The notes under the pieces were generated by a model, which was given only the letters and a program-made list of their open reading frames with translations, searched no databases and was not told the origin of the DNA. 64,000 nt of DNA from Pardosa pseudoannulata. Lineage: Eukaryota > Arthropoda > Arachnida > Araneae > Lycosidae. Where the stretch lies: positions 118,553,929 through 118,617,928 of the forward strand of contig CM063502.1 in NCBI GenBank assembly GCA_032207245.1, written 5' to 3'. Shown here piece by piece: positions 38,160 to 56,418 of this stretch. Each line of letters starts with the position of its first letter. Within the stretch, counting starts at the first letter, position 1. Position numbers and translations under genes: made by a program.

Positions 38160-38660
38160 ATATCCATGACATATAAGTAAAATATTTAAATATATTCACA
38201 AAAATATTAAAAAAAAACATTGCTTAGTGACACAGCTTAGAAATACTGAGTTACATAAAGGATTTTAGGAAAAATGTCATTGATTTACTGACACGATATC
38301 TGTTCTATTGGAGGAAAAGGGATCAACTAAGCTTTCATGTTTTGAACAATGGCATATTTCCATTTGTTTAGAAGCATTATGATAGACGGTTGACAGATGA
38401 CTGCAGTATTGTTTTCTGTGTGGTCAGTCTAAAAACATTTTTTCGGTGCTGAACACATAAGCGTAGGTCGCTTGGAAATGTTTTCTAGGCGAAGAAATTC
38501 TACATCAGAAGTTTATTCAAAGTCAACACAAATTTAGAGAAAAATTTGATACGTCACATAAAATTTCGAAAACAAATGTCTCTTATGGCCCAATCTCCTA
38601 TTTCAGTGGAATACTAGACATTTCCTTTTCTCTAGTAATAAAATTATTTGTATTTATAAT
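38160..38660. repeat. 0.5-kb duplicated module, copy 1
   Basis: Aligned with 39190-39690 at an offset of about 1.02 kb: TTTCATGTTTTGAACAATGG, CATATTTCCATTTGTTTAG, TGACTGCAGTATTGTTT, ATTTTTTCGGTGCTGAACAC, AGAAGTTTAT. On the minus strand the frame that is open in copy 2 is also largely open here (…YCSHLSTVYHN, KQMEICHCSKHES), broken by one TGA where copy 2 has GGA. It extends past the copy-2 stop as LVDPFSSNRTDIVSVNQ. Confidence 0.85.
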
Positions 38661-38944
38661 AAATATATAATAAATTATATTTATAATAAAGTATTATTTC
38701 TGCTGAATTTAAAATAAAAATGTATTACATATTCTTAATTAGCTTTCAAATAAAGATTTTTTGCAAGTGTAAATGAGCAGTTGTTCCATTTAAAAAAACA
38801 ATCTAATGGCTGATTTATAGTCTAACAAAATTGAGAAATGAAACAAAAACATATATATAACGTGATCCAATGTTAAGGCGAATGGAAAACAGTCTTTCTT
38901 GATAATAATAAGTTTATTAAATCATAATTTCATTTAAAAGCAAA

Positions 38945-39115
38945 ACTAGCGCCATTTTCATTTGTTCATGGCGGAGACACGCGTAGAGTGTCATGGTAGC
39001 TCCATGTCCAAGCGCAAACTGACTCATATCGGTTCGCTTAATCATCAAATACTTCAAATATCTTTCTGCTTGACCGGATGATCCCAAAAGCTTACGCGAG
39101 CGTGGGCCTTTTTCA
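38945..39115 (+). other. GC-rich island with a 37-codon open frame
   Basis: Between the two copies of the 0.5-kb module lies unique, much GC-richer DNA with GCGCCATTTT, ATGGCGGAGACACGCG and CTTACGCGAGCGTGGG. From the ATG at 38968 a frame runs to the TGA at 39079-39081 (MAETRVECHGSS, then MSKRKLTHIGSLNHQIL). GACAC/GTGTC can form a small hairpin around 38975. It could be a first exon, a promoter with YY1-like GCCATTTT/ATGGCGG words, or a relic. No family is recognised. Confidence 0.2.
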
Positions 39116-39189
39116 TTTATTTTATTATTATAAAATAGTTCCCATTTTAAAATCGCTTAAAACTCACGTAATTTTCAACTATATCTTTT

Positions 39190-39690
39190 TCAGACCTGAC
39201 ATATATTCCTGACATTTAAAGAAAATATTTAAATATATGATCATATAATTTTGAAGAAAGTGTATGAAGCGATGCATTTTAAAAATCTTGAGTTACACAA
39301 AGAATTTTAAGAAAGATTCCATAGTTTTACTATTATAAAATATAGGTTCTTATGAGAAAAAAGAAATTAACTAACTTTCATGTTTTGAACAATGGCATAT
39401 TTCCGTTTGTTTAGGATTATTGTGATAGACGGGCGACAGCTGACTGCAGTATTGTTTATCGGCGTGGTCCATCTGAAAATACATTTTTTCGGTACTGAAC
39501 ACAGAAACGTAGGTGGTCTGAATATGTTTTATGGACGAAGAATATCTACATAAGAAGTTTATACAAATTGAGATGTAAAACGACAAATAAAATTTCATAG
39601 TCAAATATCACTTATGACCGAAGTTAATGATTCTCAAGGGATACCCTTAATACTACGCTCTTTTTTCTTTTTAGGAATATAATTATTTGC
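39190..39690. repeat. 0.5-kb duplicated module, copy 2
   Basis: Second copy of the 38160-38660 module. Its minus strand carries a 77-codon frame (39371-39604) ending QTEICHCSKHES. Between the copies most indels in that part are multiples of three, but synonymous bias cannot be judged by eye. It may be a remnant of a duplicated coding segment or of a transposon. Confidence 0.85.
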
Positions 39691-40167
39691 ATATTTAAAA
39701 GTTTAACTTCAATCTTACATTCATTCATCTTGTATTCGCATTCAGTTTTGAAATATAGATTATATTTTGCGGACGTAAGAAACTATTTGTTTAGATTTAA
39801 ATCTAATGAAACTATACTGGTAATTGCTGATAATTATTGAAATATAATAAAGTACGCATTTGCTGTTTGATTTTACTACCTGCATAAAAGATTAGAATGT
39901 ATATCTGTCTAACAGTTCATTTATATTTTAGTACAAAAATTTAGTAGACTTAACAGTTTCTTCTTTTGACATGGTATACCACTATTTAAAAACTTTATTC
40001 AAATTATACTGATCAAACTAATTAGCCATATATGGTAACAACGCAACAAATAATTTATTAAATAGAGACTGATTAATAATATGAATAAAGGAAGTTTCTT
40101 TGTTACTTTCACAGAATATTTCATTGATATTGTTAGCCATGCTTACATATTTCTCTTTCTTTTACTG

Positions 40168-40685
<518 letters not shown>

Positions 40686-41024
40686 AGGTTTAAAAATGGG
40701 AGTATAGAATTCAGCGAGTTATAATTAAAATAGTTAAAACTCATTAACGATGACGTGATAGGAGAAAGACACACCCTCCAGCGGAACTATACAGAGTAAA
40801 GAAGCTGACACAAGAGTAGACACAGGAATTTGCTTAATTTGCAACGCTAAAAAAAGACAGTTCTGAGCGGGAACTCGGACTGATAACATCCTCCCCACTT
40901 GTCATGGAAAATATGAGAACAAAGGATATCTAAATGGCATAGCCATGGACAGAAAGATTACGATAAAGAAGTTTTTATATGTGAAATCAAATGTGTCTTC
41001 CAAGCCTTAACCACTCGGACCATG

Positions 41025-41026
<2 letters not shown>
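40686..41026 (-). mobile_element. possible tRNA(Ser/Leu)-derived SINE between two TA arrays
   Basis: Read on the minus strand from 41026, GGTCCGAGTGGTTAAGGC matches the D-arm/A-box of a class II (Ser or Leu) tRNA. About 135 bp on, CCGAGTTCCCGCTCAGAA resembles a T-arm/B-box. That spacing is too long for a tRNA, so this is a SINE or a tRNA pseudogene with an insertion. The block is GC-richer than its flanks and is bounded on both sides by TA arrays, with ATGTCA at each junction. Confidence 0.35.

Positions 41027-41070
<44 letters not shown>
41027..41070. repeat. (TA)n array, 44 bp
   Basis: Pure TA directly adjoining the tRNA-like A-box of the element at 40686-41026. Confidence 0.97.
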
Positions 41071-43110
<2,040 letters not shown>

Positions 43111-43111
43111 C

Positions 43112-44880
43112 ATTTATGTACATATGCCGAGGGGAGTGCAGGTGTCTTTCATGAATCTTTCTCTGCCAATAATGAATATATTTTAAGCTCTTAGAAGATA
43201 AAAAATTAATTTCAATATTTTGAAAAAAAATCTAATAGATTCTAATTTACCTAAACTTTATTTAACTTTTCTTAAGAGAAAAAGTTTTTGCTACTCAAGT
43301 AGTTATGAAAAAAGTTACATAAGTTATCTGAAGTTTCTTTAATTTATTAAAATTTAGCTTTTTTCTAAATCTTTACTCTTTGAGATTAATTTTAAAATGG
43401 TTTTACTATATAAATATTAATTTTAAATTGGGAAATAATTAGTTTTAAGATATCCTGTATGGCAACAAGCATTTCTAAAACGTTCAGACAAATGCATATC
43501 ACGTAAATGTATTATTTAATAAGGTTCCAGTTCTGAATGAAAATGGATGTATAAAAAAACTTACAAGTTTTCAGAAATTGAAATTTTAAACAGTATAATT
43601 TAATGGAATAAAACATAGTACCGTAAATAATTTTACAAATTAATGTTTGATAGAAGTGGTTTATCGCAGAATTATATCAGTGTTTTAGAAATTAATGGAC
43701 TTTCAATAAAAATATCGTCATTTTAACATTCTTTTTCAATTCCTCATAAAATAAAGGGTTTTGCTGTTTTTAGAAAGAAATTTTACAAGATTTGAAAAAT
43801 ATTACATTAAAAAAAATACTTATCTTTATCGTGTTAAGTAGATATTTTTAAAGTATAGTAAAATATTAACCAAAATTTAAAAAAAATGAAATTCTCTTAC
43901 CCGCGATATAAATTTCAAAATATATATATTAGAAGCTCAATGTTTATATTAATTTTAATTCAAATATCAGTTTCATACTATAAACTAAATGTTTAAAGTG
44001 TATATACATATATATGTGTGTGTGTATGCATATAGTATTTATAAATAATAAAGGTAAAAACTTATAAGGAGTTGAAAATACTGAAGAATTAACATTACAT
44101 ATTTATAGAGTTATCTAGGGGGAAGTAGATTGCTGTTTTCTCGATTGATGTACACATTTTAGGTATTTTAAATGCATTATATAACTTTTGTAATTTTAGA
44201 CGCTTATAAAAATGTATTATATACAGAGATCTATAAAATTTTGTTCTAAATTGATCAGAACTCTTTATTTTATATGGAATCAAAAATAGAAAGGTACTAT
44301 GCAGCATTAAATGTAGAATCGCATTCTGTACAAAATGAAGTATATTTATTTATCCATTTTTCCATATATACTTTAATCAAACTTCGAATTTAAGTAATTA
44401 AAAATTGAAAAATATTTTTCATTAAACTTTTATCATCAAGGAAGCCTGTTCTACATGGAGACTTACACATAACTTAAAATTTGATTAGTTCTAAACAAGA
44501 GCTGGTAGCACAAGATTGAAAATTTTATGTGTCAGATTTGTTGAAGGAGTGAATACAGAATAAATGGCTTCTTTGTGTTTAATTTTTGTCTTTTCATTAC
44601 TAATGTTTTGTAAAAATTTATTTTTTGATCCGTGTAAAATAATATATACATATAAATGAGTATGTGCTTCTAATATTATTATACATGCTATTCAACTATC
44701 AATTTTTTTTAAATATACATGCATTTGCCACCTATTCCAAGTTATCCCAGTCTCATAGGAGACTCCTTGTATTTTACTTACGGAATAATGCTGAAAAGAT
44801 TATTTTTATACACAATCTAGAATACGCACTACAGTATAAAAATTCTCCAAATTCTTTTACTTTTAGATAAGTGGAGGAAG
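43112..44880. other. AT-rich DNA, no supported gene
   Basis: No gene signature. A short TATATACATATATATGTGTGTGTG patch lies at about 44000-44030. A 70-codon minus-strand frame (44095-44307) and a 68-codon plus-strand frame (44664-44870) have no motif. Confidence 0.5.
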
Positions 44881-44885
44881 AGAGC

Positions 44886-45415
44886 TTAATTATGTTCAGA
44901 AATGTTTCAATATAAAGTTTAATTTTGATTATCAAAGCAGGACAACAATTACATTTACGTGAGTTTGTTTTTTACCATCATGAACATATATACTTTCTCA
45001 TTCGGCAATCTTCTTACATCTAAACCTCGCATCTTCCCAAACGTTTTTGTGTCATCAGCAAATTTTAAGCTTCACAAACAACTTCACTGCGTCAGAATGC
45101 AATTCTAAAATACCACTTTAATCGAGAATACCATTTTAAGAACAACAATTTACAAAATGAATTTTTGTTTGATTTCCGTATAATAAGTGAGCGAGAAAGA
45201 TGAAGTATGCTGAGGAAGGTTTGGGCATAAAGCTTAATTATGATTACAGAAGCAGGGCAACAAATATATTTACTTTCCCAGTTTCTTTCTTTCACTCATG
45301 CACGAACATACTTTCTCATTTGGAGATCTTCTTCCCTATAAAAACTTTCCTCTTCCCAGAAATTTTTGTGCTATCAGCAAGTTTTAAGCTCCACGAATGA
45401 CTCTACTGCGTTAAT
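44886..45415. repeat. tandem pair of diverged ~200-bp repeats
   Basis: Copy 1 at about 44886-45095 and copy 2 at about 45226-45410 share AAGCTTAATTATG-type starts, GATTA-CA-AAGCAGG-CAACAA, ATATACTTTCTCATT, CTTCCCA-AA-TTTTTGTG, ATCAGCAA-TTTTAAGCT and CACTGCGT. Offset is about 335 bp. Open frames on both strands here are short and not shared. Confidence 0.75.
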
Positions 45416-45462
45416 AAATCATCCCAGCCGCCCAGCTAGCTAATACTTTTTTATTTTTTCAG

Positions 45463-45550
45463 TCCCTCCGTTTGGAATATCTTTGCCTCTTCAGCGGCGG
45501 CAGCGAACTACGTTGACAGTCTTTTAAAGCATTATTCTCATGATTTATAA
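45463..45550 (+). other. candidate terminal exon
   Basis: A strong acceptor-like sequence (GCTAATACTTTTTTATTTTT then TCAG, ending at 45462) precedes a GC-richer 88-bp stretch. In one frame, starting at 45464, it reads PSVWNIFASSAAAANYVDSL then LKHYSHDL and stops at TAA 45548-45550. AATAAA lies about 100 bp further on (45653-45658). A branch-like CTAAT, pyrimidine tract, AG, open frame and poly(A) signal occur in the right order. However, a second frame is also open for 20 codons, and no upstream exon or homology was recognised. Confidence 0.22.
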
Positions 45551-46238
45551 AGCACTTTTGAGTTGGGTTGTGTGATACATAAAGTATGAGAGTAATGAAG
45601 GTGTCCCACAGCTAAAAACTGCCCATTCCTTATATTAAATATGTACAAAGAAAATAAAAGAGTGAAAAATGTGATTTATTTACGGTATTGATTACGTATT
45701 TTAGTCTCTCAGAACTACCAAATTTGATTAATTGGATTCACAAAATTTCGCTGAAAAGTGCTGAAACTTTTATAATTTTTTTTTAGATAATGAAAGTACT
45801 GTATCATAAATGATGTATTACAAATAGAAAAAGAGTGCTAACTTTAATAAGTTTAATTGAATTGAGTTTTTTTAACAGTTGCCCTATAGTTATCATTACA
45901 AAATTATATTATAAAAAATGGGTATATTTTACGCTTGAAAATTATAAAAAAATTTGTTTTACATAATCAAATCAATTCAGCTTTAAAAAAAATTAAGTTA
46001 TATTTATTTAACAAAACGACATGTGAATTTCGAAAGGGTTTGATACAAAATTTGGAAATCACGGGAAAGAGTTAAAAAAAGTGCATTATACTGAAGACAG
46101 TTTTATATCATTTTTAATATATGAGCAAGGTTTAAAAACTATGTACTCATTGTTAACAGTCAGAAAAATGTTATACAAAAGTTACACAATGTTTTCAGCT
46201 ATTTATGAGCAAAAACAAATTTCTAGCATGTGCGTGTG

Positions 46239-46262
46239 TGTATGGCTGGGGGGGGGGGGTTC
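46239..46262 (+). repeat. poly-G run
   Basis: A run of twelve G follows GTGTATGGCT, preceded by a short GTGTGT tract. It is the only long G-run in the window. Confidence 0.95.
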
Positions 46263-46414
46263 TATAAATGTGTAATTCACTAAAACTTTAACAGAATGTG
46301 TTAGTTTTATTACGTTTATTATATGACAAAAGTTAGCAATGGAATTGCCAAGTAGATATTATAGAAATAAAAAAATTCTAAACTCTTAAAGAAGTCATAA
46401 TGCTTTGGCCCTCC

Positions 46415-46768
<354 letters not shown>

Positions 46769-46838
46769 CCACTGAAGAAGCTTTCAAAGGAGTCAAGCAA
46801 TTAAAACTTCTTAAGCAGGAGAAACGTATAATAGAAAA

Positions 46839-46882
46839 TATTTTAATCTAGTAAAATTTTAATCTAGTTATTTTAATCTAGT
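46839..46882. repeat. ATTTTAATCTAGT x3
   Basis: Three tandem copies of ATTTTAATCTAGT with short variable joins. Confidence 0.9.
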
Positions 46883-46884
46883 TT

Positions 46885-50654
<3,770 letters not shown>

Positions 50655-53600
50655 CGGTTTGACCAAAAAACACATGTCACTTTATAATGTCCCAAATTAA
50701 TCTCTCTTCGAAAGCAATGTTTTAACTTTTGAAGACATCTCATTTTTATCTGTAGTACCCTGGAAAAAGAAATTGAAATATTTGTATGTTACTGTATTCT
50801 TTTAAACTTGCGTTTTCAATATATGCTCTTATAAACCTACTTTATAATAAATGCATGAAAACAAAATGTTAAGTATTCATGAGATGATCTTTTTAAAAAT
50901 TTATTTATATAAATACTTTAAAAAACGGTTCTTTATTGCTTTAGAATAGTTTAATTTAAACTTTCTTGGTTTCTTCAATGCAGTCAATTTCCAAATATCT
51001 TATTCTTTATACTGTGCAGCTTTATACTAGTACATTTAAAGAATTGTAAAATATATTTTATATAGTTGATTTTAAATATCATTTAAGGATATTCTCTATT
51101 GAAAACTGCTATTTACACCTTTGTTTAGAACACACTTACAACTGAATTGAGTCTAAGCTTACATTTTGTCTTGTGCAATTAATGTAAGAGAGATTTTATT
51201 GAGATAATTATCTGGAAGAATTATGAATTATTCATTTCTTTCAGCCGATGTATATTCTTCATATCTTTCTAAAATAATGTTACAGCAGTAGTTAATATTT
51301 TACCCTTCTTATTCAGTATCCGGAATTTTCTATAAAAATGTTAGTTGTTGTCCTGCCAACACTGTGGCAGGAAATCTAAAGATGCTCCTATATAGAAAAA
51401 AAGAATGTTGTTAGTCCAAAGGATTAAATTCGAACGAAAAACATATATAAAACACAAAAATAGCTTTTGTGGGAAGAGAATGTTGCTTTCCTATCATCAA
51501 ATGATGGAGTGTTTTTACATTAATGGGGCAAGAGACTTAAAAAATACCAGAATCAAACTGAACGTTTTCCCAACTGAACGTCGTCCCAAAAAAGACGAGT
51601 ACAGTATACTTTTTTATAATCATTGTTTTTGCTTGTACTAAATTATTATTTTTTAAAATAAAAAACTATTTTATTTAACTTCTTAACTTTGCCCAGTTCA
51701 ATACATTTTATCATATTGGTAAAAAATACACTACCAAATGTTTTAACATTGTTTATTAAAACTTTTGTCTTGAAACAGGGAATGCTTTTTTACAACCCAA
51801 ACATTTAGTCTAGTTCAAGAGTTTAAAATATTACGAAGAATTTAGAAGTCATCATTAAAATCTTATATAAAAATTGTTATACATAAATTTTCTAGCATAA
51901 ATGAGATTTGATTAAAATTAAGACAATTAATTATTATGCAATAATAAACTGGGTGCATTTTTATAAAATGATTTTTGCACGTAAAATATATCTATTTTAA
52001 TAAAAATATTTTCATGTTCAATTCCATTGTCTTATTTATAACATGAAACATCAATATTTATACTCATTTTTGGAATACATTTGAAAATTAAATATTTATA
52101 TACAAAACTTCAATATCTCTTACGTCATTCATTAATTAAAATTTATTGACAGGAGATGTTTAACTCTAAGGGAAACAGTCGAATTCAATTGACACATTGC
52201 AGAGTAATAATTAAGTTGTCTGATGGTAATACAAACTTTAGGAATAGTTAAGCGTATTTAAATGCACCATTGCTGTAAAAAAGTTTCATTCTATAAGAAG
52301 GATACGATATTTAATCAACCATTTAGAATGAAGCATGTCTCACAGCTAAAAATAAATAAAAGTATTAATTTATTACACTTATCTATATGTAATATACATT
52401 AATAGTTCTAAATCTTCAGTAAGTTTTATTACTATATCATTCATTGAAAATATGAATAAAATTTGAGAGCTATTAAATTTTTTCCATTCCAAAAATACGA
52501 CATTTTTTTTGCCTACCGAAATTTGAACTTTTTAGTATTTATTTATAATACAAATGTGTTTTGAGAAAGAATACGTATGTTTCATAAAAAGGTATATATT
52601 TAGTTTTTATAAATAAAATGAATTCAGGGTCAATGGGAGATAGAAAATGGGAATTGGGTAATCTCTTAAGAGCAAAATTATCTGTTTAATCTATAATCTA
52701 TAAAAATATTTATCTAAAAAAACCTACCCATAGTATTTTAGTTTTAGACTTTAATCAACACAAAATTTAGTTAAATAAAAAAATTATTATAAATAATTGC
52801 TATAAAATGTGCCAATAAAATATTTAAATTACCCTAAATGTTTTTTCTTTGTTCTGCTTGTTATAGAAAAAAAATAACAATTCAGTTTCATTATTCATGC
52901 AAATATTATCTAGATTTATACATCACAAACTCTTAGTTGTTATGCTTGATATATGATTCATGCTTTCTGTGTAAGAAATATGATAATATAAAGTGATTAA
53001 TTTTTCATTTATGCAAACAAATGTGATAAATGTTTCCTGAATTAAGTTTCAAAAAACTTCTCTGATTTATAGCAGTTAGTAATGGTTGAATCTATAGGTC
53101 TATTTCAAATTTACACTATTTTGTTAATGTTAAGATAAAATTGTATAAGAAAATATGGGAAAATAAATGCTGTCTCACACTCTCTTGCGGTCATTTATTC
53201 CTGAGTTTCTGCCAAAATAACTTCTTTACTTATCCTACCCAACTGACTAATTTCTTATCCAGTTAAATTCATGGAGAACATTTTAAAGTTACATTAGTCA
53301 TATACATCTATGTATAAAGTGGAAACTTGAAATACATTTCTTTTTACTAAGTTTATAAAAAACAATTTATTATTAATATTTACCTATCGCAAAATAAAGA
53401 TTCTTTATTTCTATTTATGGTCAACCATGAATTTTCGTTAATGTTCATTTATATGCAATCTACAGTTTTCTCGATGAATTTTGTGTTGTCAAATACGGCA
53501 ATCTCTGATAAATATGTATAAATTTTATGCTATATGCTAAAAAACTTAGTGACACCATATGTTATGTTTCCTATAAAATAATAAACTTTCATTTAGTGAA

Positions 53601-54130
53601 GGTTCTTTTCTTTTTATAAAAAAACCCTAAAAGATTCCAAAACATTAGAAATGAGTTAGGTATATTATTAGATTATTCACTCGTAATACTATTCAAAAGC
53701 TAATGAAAATGAAATTTACTCTTTAAAGTTGAATATAATTAACAGCAAAACTACATGCAAAGAAAGGGAACCAAACCTTTAAACTTCCATTTACGTCACC
53801 AAAATTTTAATTATTCGGTCTCCATTCTAACCTGACACAATGATAATGTACACTGCAAAAATAGTGTAGTATAGCACCATTATTCTATTTTCTTATGGAT
53901 CGCATATGTTTTTAAAATTACATTACAATAAGTGTTAATTAAGAGCAGTTACAACATCAAATTTATGGCATATAAATGATTTTTTTGATAAAACAAAATA
54001 TTTAATGTAAAAAAGTTAGTAAATACTGTATATTTATAACTTAAAATTTCTACTATTAGGAATAAATTTATAAGTTTATACAAAATAAAATTTTATTTAA
54101 TAAATTGCTTTTTCTTTTAAATAGACACTA
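50655..54130. other. AT-rich DNA, no supported gene
   Basis: A perfect small hairpin, CCTGCCA-ACACTG-TGGCAGG, lies at about 51353-51372, just before a 78-codon plus-strand frame (51405-51641) that is Lys/Arg/Cys-rich and is followed by an AATAAA-type stretch. No domain is recognised and no gene is called. Confidence 0.45.
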
Positions 54131-54135
54131 AAAGC

Positions 54136-54708
54136 TTAACCCCTTCCGGTAAAATGACGAGTCTAGCTCGTCATTAGTTTTTCATTCCATACCACACAAT
54201 GACGAGCTACACTCGTCATGCGATTAAAGTTACTGTTAAATATGATAATTTAGTTTAAAATTTCTAGTGTACTGAATTTGGCAACACTTTTATCACTTGT
54301 GAAAATCACAAGTCACTATTGCATATTGTTTACTTAGAATTTCTTGGTACAAGTCATTGCCAAATTAATGAGTCAGAATGAAAGAAAACCTACTAAGAAA
54401 TGCCGTGTGTGTTACAAGAAACAAATTAAAAGTGAGACTACTTGGTGGTGTAAACAATTAAGAATTCCTTTGCACTTTGTTTTGAAAAGTACCACTAGCT
54501 TGAAGACTATTATCTGTATACCTTATTAATATTTTGCTTTGATATTTTCTTAATTTTACTGTTTCAGATATTATTTAACACTATGTAAAAAGTGGATTTT
54601 AATTAAAAATATGTAAGAATTGTAAAATGAAACAAGTTTTTTAAATAAAAATTAAATGGTTGTTTCATGCACAGTTTTTCATTATTAAATCATACCGGAA
54701 GGGGTTAA
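54136..54708 (+). mobile_element. deleted piggyBac-type transposon relic, 565 bp
   Basis: TTAA at 54136-54139 and 54705-54708 flank perfect 12-bp inverted ends (left CCCCTTCCGGTA, right TACCGGAAGGGG). Two perfect palindromes follow the left end: 54154-54174 (ATGACGAG, loop TCTAG, CTCGTCAT) and 54199-54219 (ATGACGAG, loop CTACA, CTCGTCAT). A transposase C-terminal remnant lies on the plus strand (54344-54498), so the left end is the transposase 5' side. AATAAA occurs near 54645. It is an internally deleted, non-autonomous derivative of a piggyBac-superfamily element related to the relic at 23.67-24.31 kb. Confidence 0.9.
54344..54498 (+). pseudogene. piggyBac transposase C-terminal Cys-rich domain, remnant
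   Basis: The frame from 54344 contains KKCRVCYKKQ (C20, C23), then SETTWWCKQ (C36) and LRIPLHF. piggyBac tails have C-x2-C, an aromatic-Cys-x2-Cys step, and a Pro-Leu-Cys step. Here Cys39 is Leu and Cys44 is His. The expected closing Phe-x-x-Tyr-His is found in a different frame (FEKYH then TAG, 54481-54498), so a frameshift lies just before 54481 and residues after about 46 of the open frame are out of frame. The preceding catalytic domain is absent. It is a dead fragment. Confidence 0.85.
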
Positions 54709-54711
54709 TAA

Positions 54712-56335
54712 AGTTTTCTTAATTTATTTTGTTAATTGTTAATAATATAAATGCATTCACACCACATGAAATATTAAATAACAGAAACTGTAAAGCTTAA
54801 TGTGCTAGATCTATTTCTAAAATATATTTGATTTCCTCAAAATCATTTAGAAAGGAAATTATCAACTTTTTAAAATACTAATACTTAGTTATGATAGGAA
54901 TAATCTTGATCAGTAAAGTTAATTTAATATTCACCACCAGTTTAAATTATTTACGGTATAACTAACGTAACTGCAAGATATGTACGGAAATGCTTACTAA
55001 ATACAATCCCATTCACACAGACAAAATACATTTCTATATAAATAAATTGAAGGGTAATTAGTGCACAAAAATGTTTTAGAGTTTTATTTCCTTATGACGA
55101 CTTTAATTCATTACATTGTGATTAAAATACTCTGTGGCAAGTTTTATTCTTTCAGTTTTCCTCCCCATATAAAAAAAGAAGCTTGTTAAGTAAATTTGAT
55201 AAACGGAACAATAATAGGAAGGAACAATTTTTAAGCTTGGTAGATTTAATTTTACAGATTTTACTTATAATGGACAATGCATGTTCTCTCTTTCTTCTAA
55301 TCATGTAGACTATAAAAACGATTGTATCCTTCTTTGAAAGTTCTTTGTAAAAGAAATATCGTGATAGTGTTTTTTGGTACCGTTGGAAAGTGAAAAGTTC
55401 TGTATTCGATTTCAACAATAGTATCCAGTCTGAGATAAAAACTTTAAATTGGATGAGTTTTAGTTATTATTAAAGTCTGCTCATTTATCTTCGACTGTAT
55501 GGAAGCATTTGAAAAGAAATTTAGCTTTCAGAAATTCACAGATTTAATTTTATTCATGTAATCAAAGTTAAACTTTTTCTAAGGGCACACCCACGATCAA
55601 TGAGTTTTTAAAGGATTTAAAGCTTTACTATGCGGCCTGTTGCTTCTATGCTTCTAGTATACGCCCTTGACGCTTTGAGTACGAAAGGAATTTGTAATTT
55701 GCATGCTGTGTAATTGAAAAGAAAAAATTATATTTTCTACCTACAAGAAAAGCTGTGTTATTTTCTTTTCCGTACTATGTTTCGTTGAGCTATTATTTTC
55801 AACATTTTTGATATTCTTAAGTATCAATATCCATATACATGGAAAAAATTATCTTAGAGCAAATTTGCGAAATAAGTTGCAATGGTTTAATGAAATGAAG
55901 TTGAATCTGTTTTGATTGGATTCTAACCATAAATAACTCTACACATTAGAGAAAAATTTTTTTTAAGCAAGTAAAAATTTTCTGCAAACCATTTTACCTT
56001 AATTTTATAGAAATTAGTATATTTCCTCAGCAGAAGAATTTCAGGAAAAGATAAATAAAGTTTTAACATTTAAATTTGCAACACATTTTATTAGTTTGTC
56101 GTCAGGATTAAATAATGACGTTCCTATTAACCACGTGGATACTTTTAAACAGCTTTCTGCATACTGTGTTTTAAATTGATAATTAAATTTTATTTGTATG
56201 TATGTATTTCTCAAACTATTAAAAATTATGATAATATTCCTCTATTTTAAAAAGACGGAAACGAAATGCTAATTGGTATGTTTTAAAACGAAATTAACTT
56301 TTAAAATTACTTAATGTAAATACAACAAGATACAT
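54712..56335. other. AT-rich DNA, no supported gene
   Basis: Nothing structured was found. An 88-codon Lys/Leu/Ser-rich minus-strand frame (55152-55418) has no recognisable motif. Confidence 0.5.

Positions 56336-56338
<3 letters not shown>

Positions 56339-56412
<74 letters not shown>
56339..56412. repeat. (TA)n array, ~73 bp
   Basis: Pure TA ending in TACACATAC. It is the last TA array in the window. Confidence 0.98.

Positions 56413-56414
<2 letters not shown>

Positions 56415-56418
<4 letters not shown>

Noticed and set aside
51405..51641. 78-codon frame followed by AATAAA-like sequence
   Set aside because: AATAAA occurs by chance very often at this composition, and the product has no recognisable domain.
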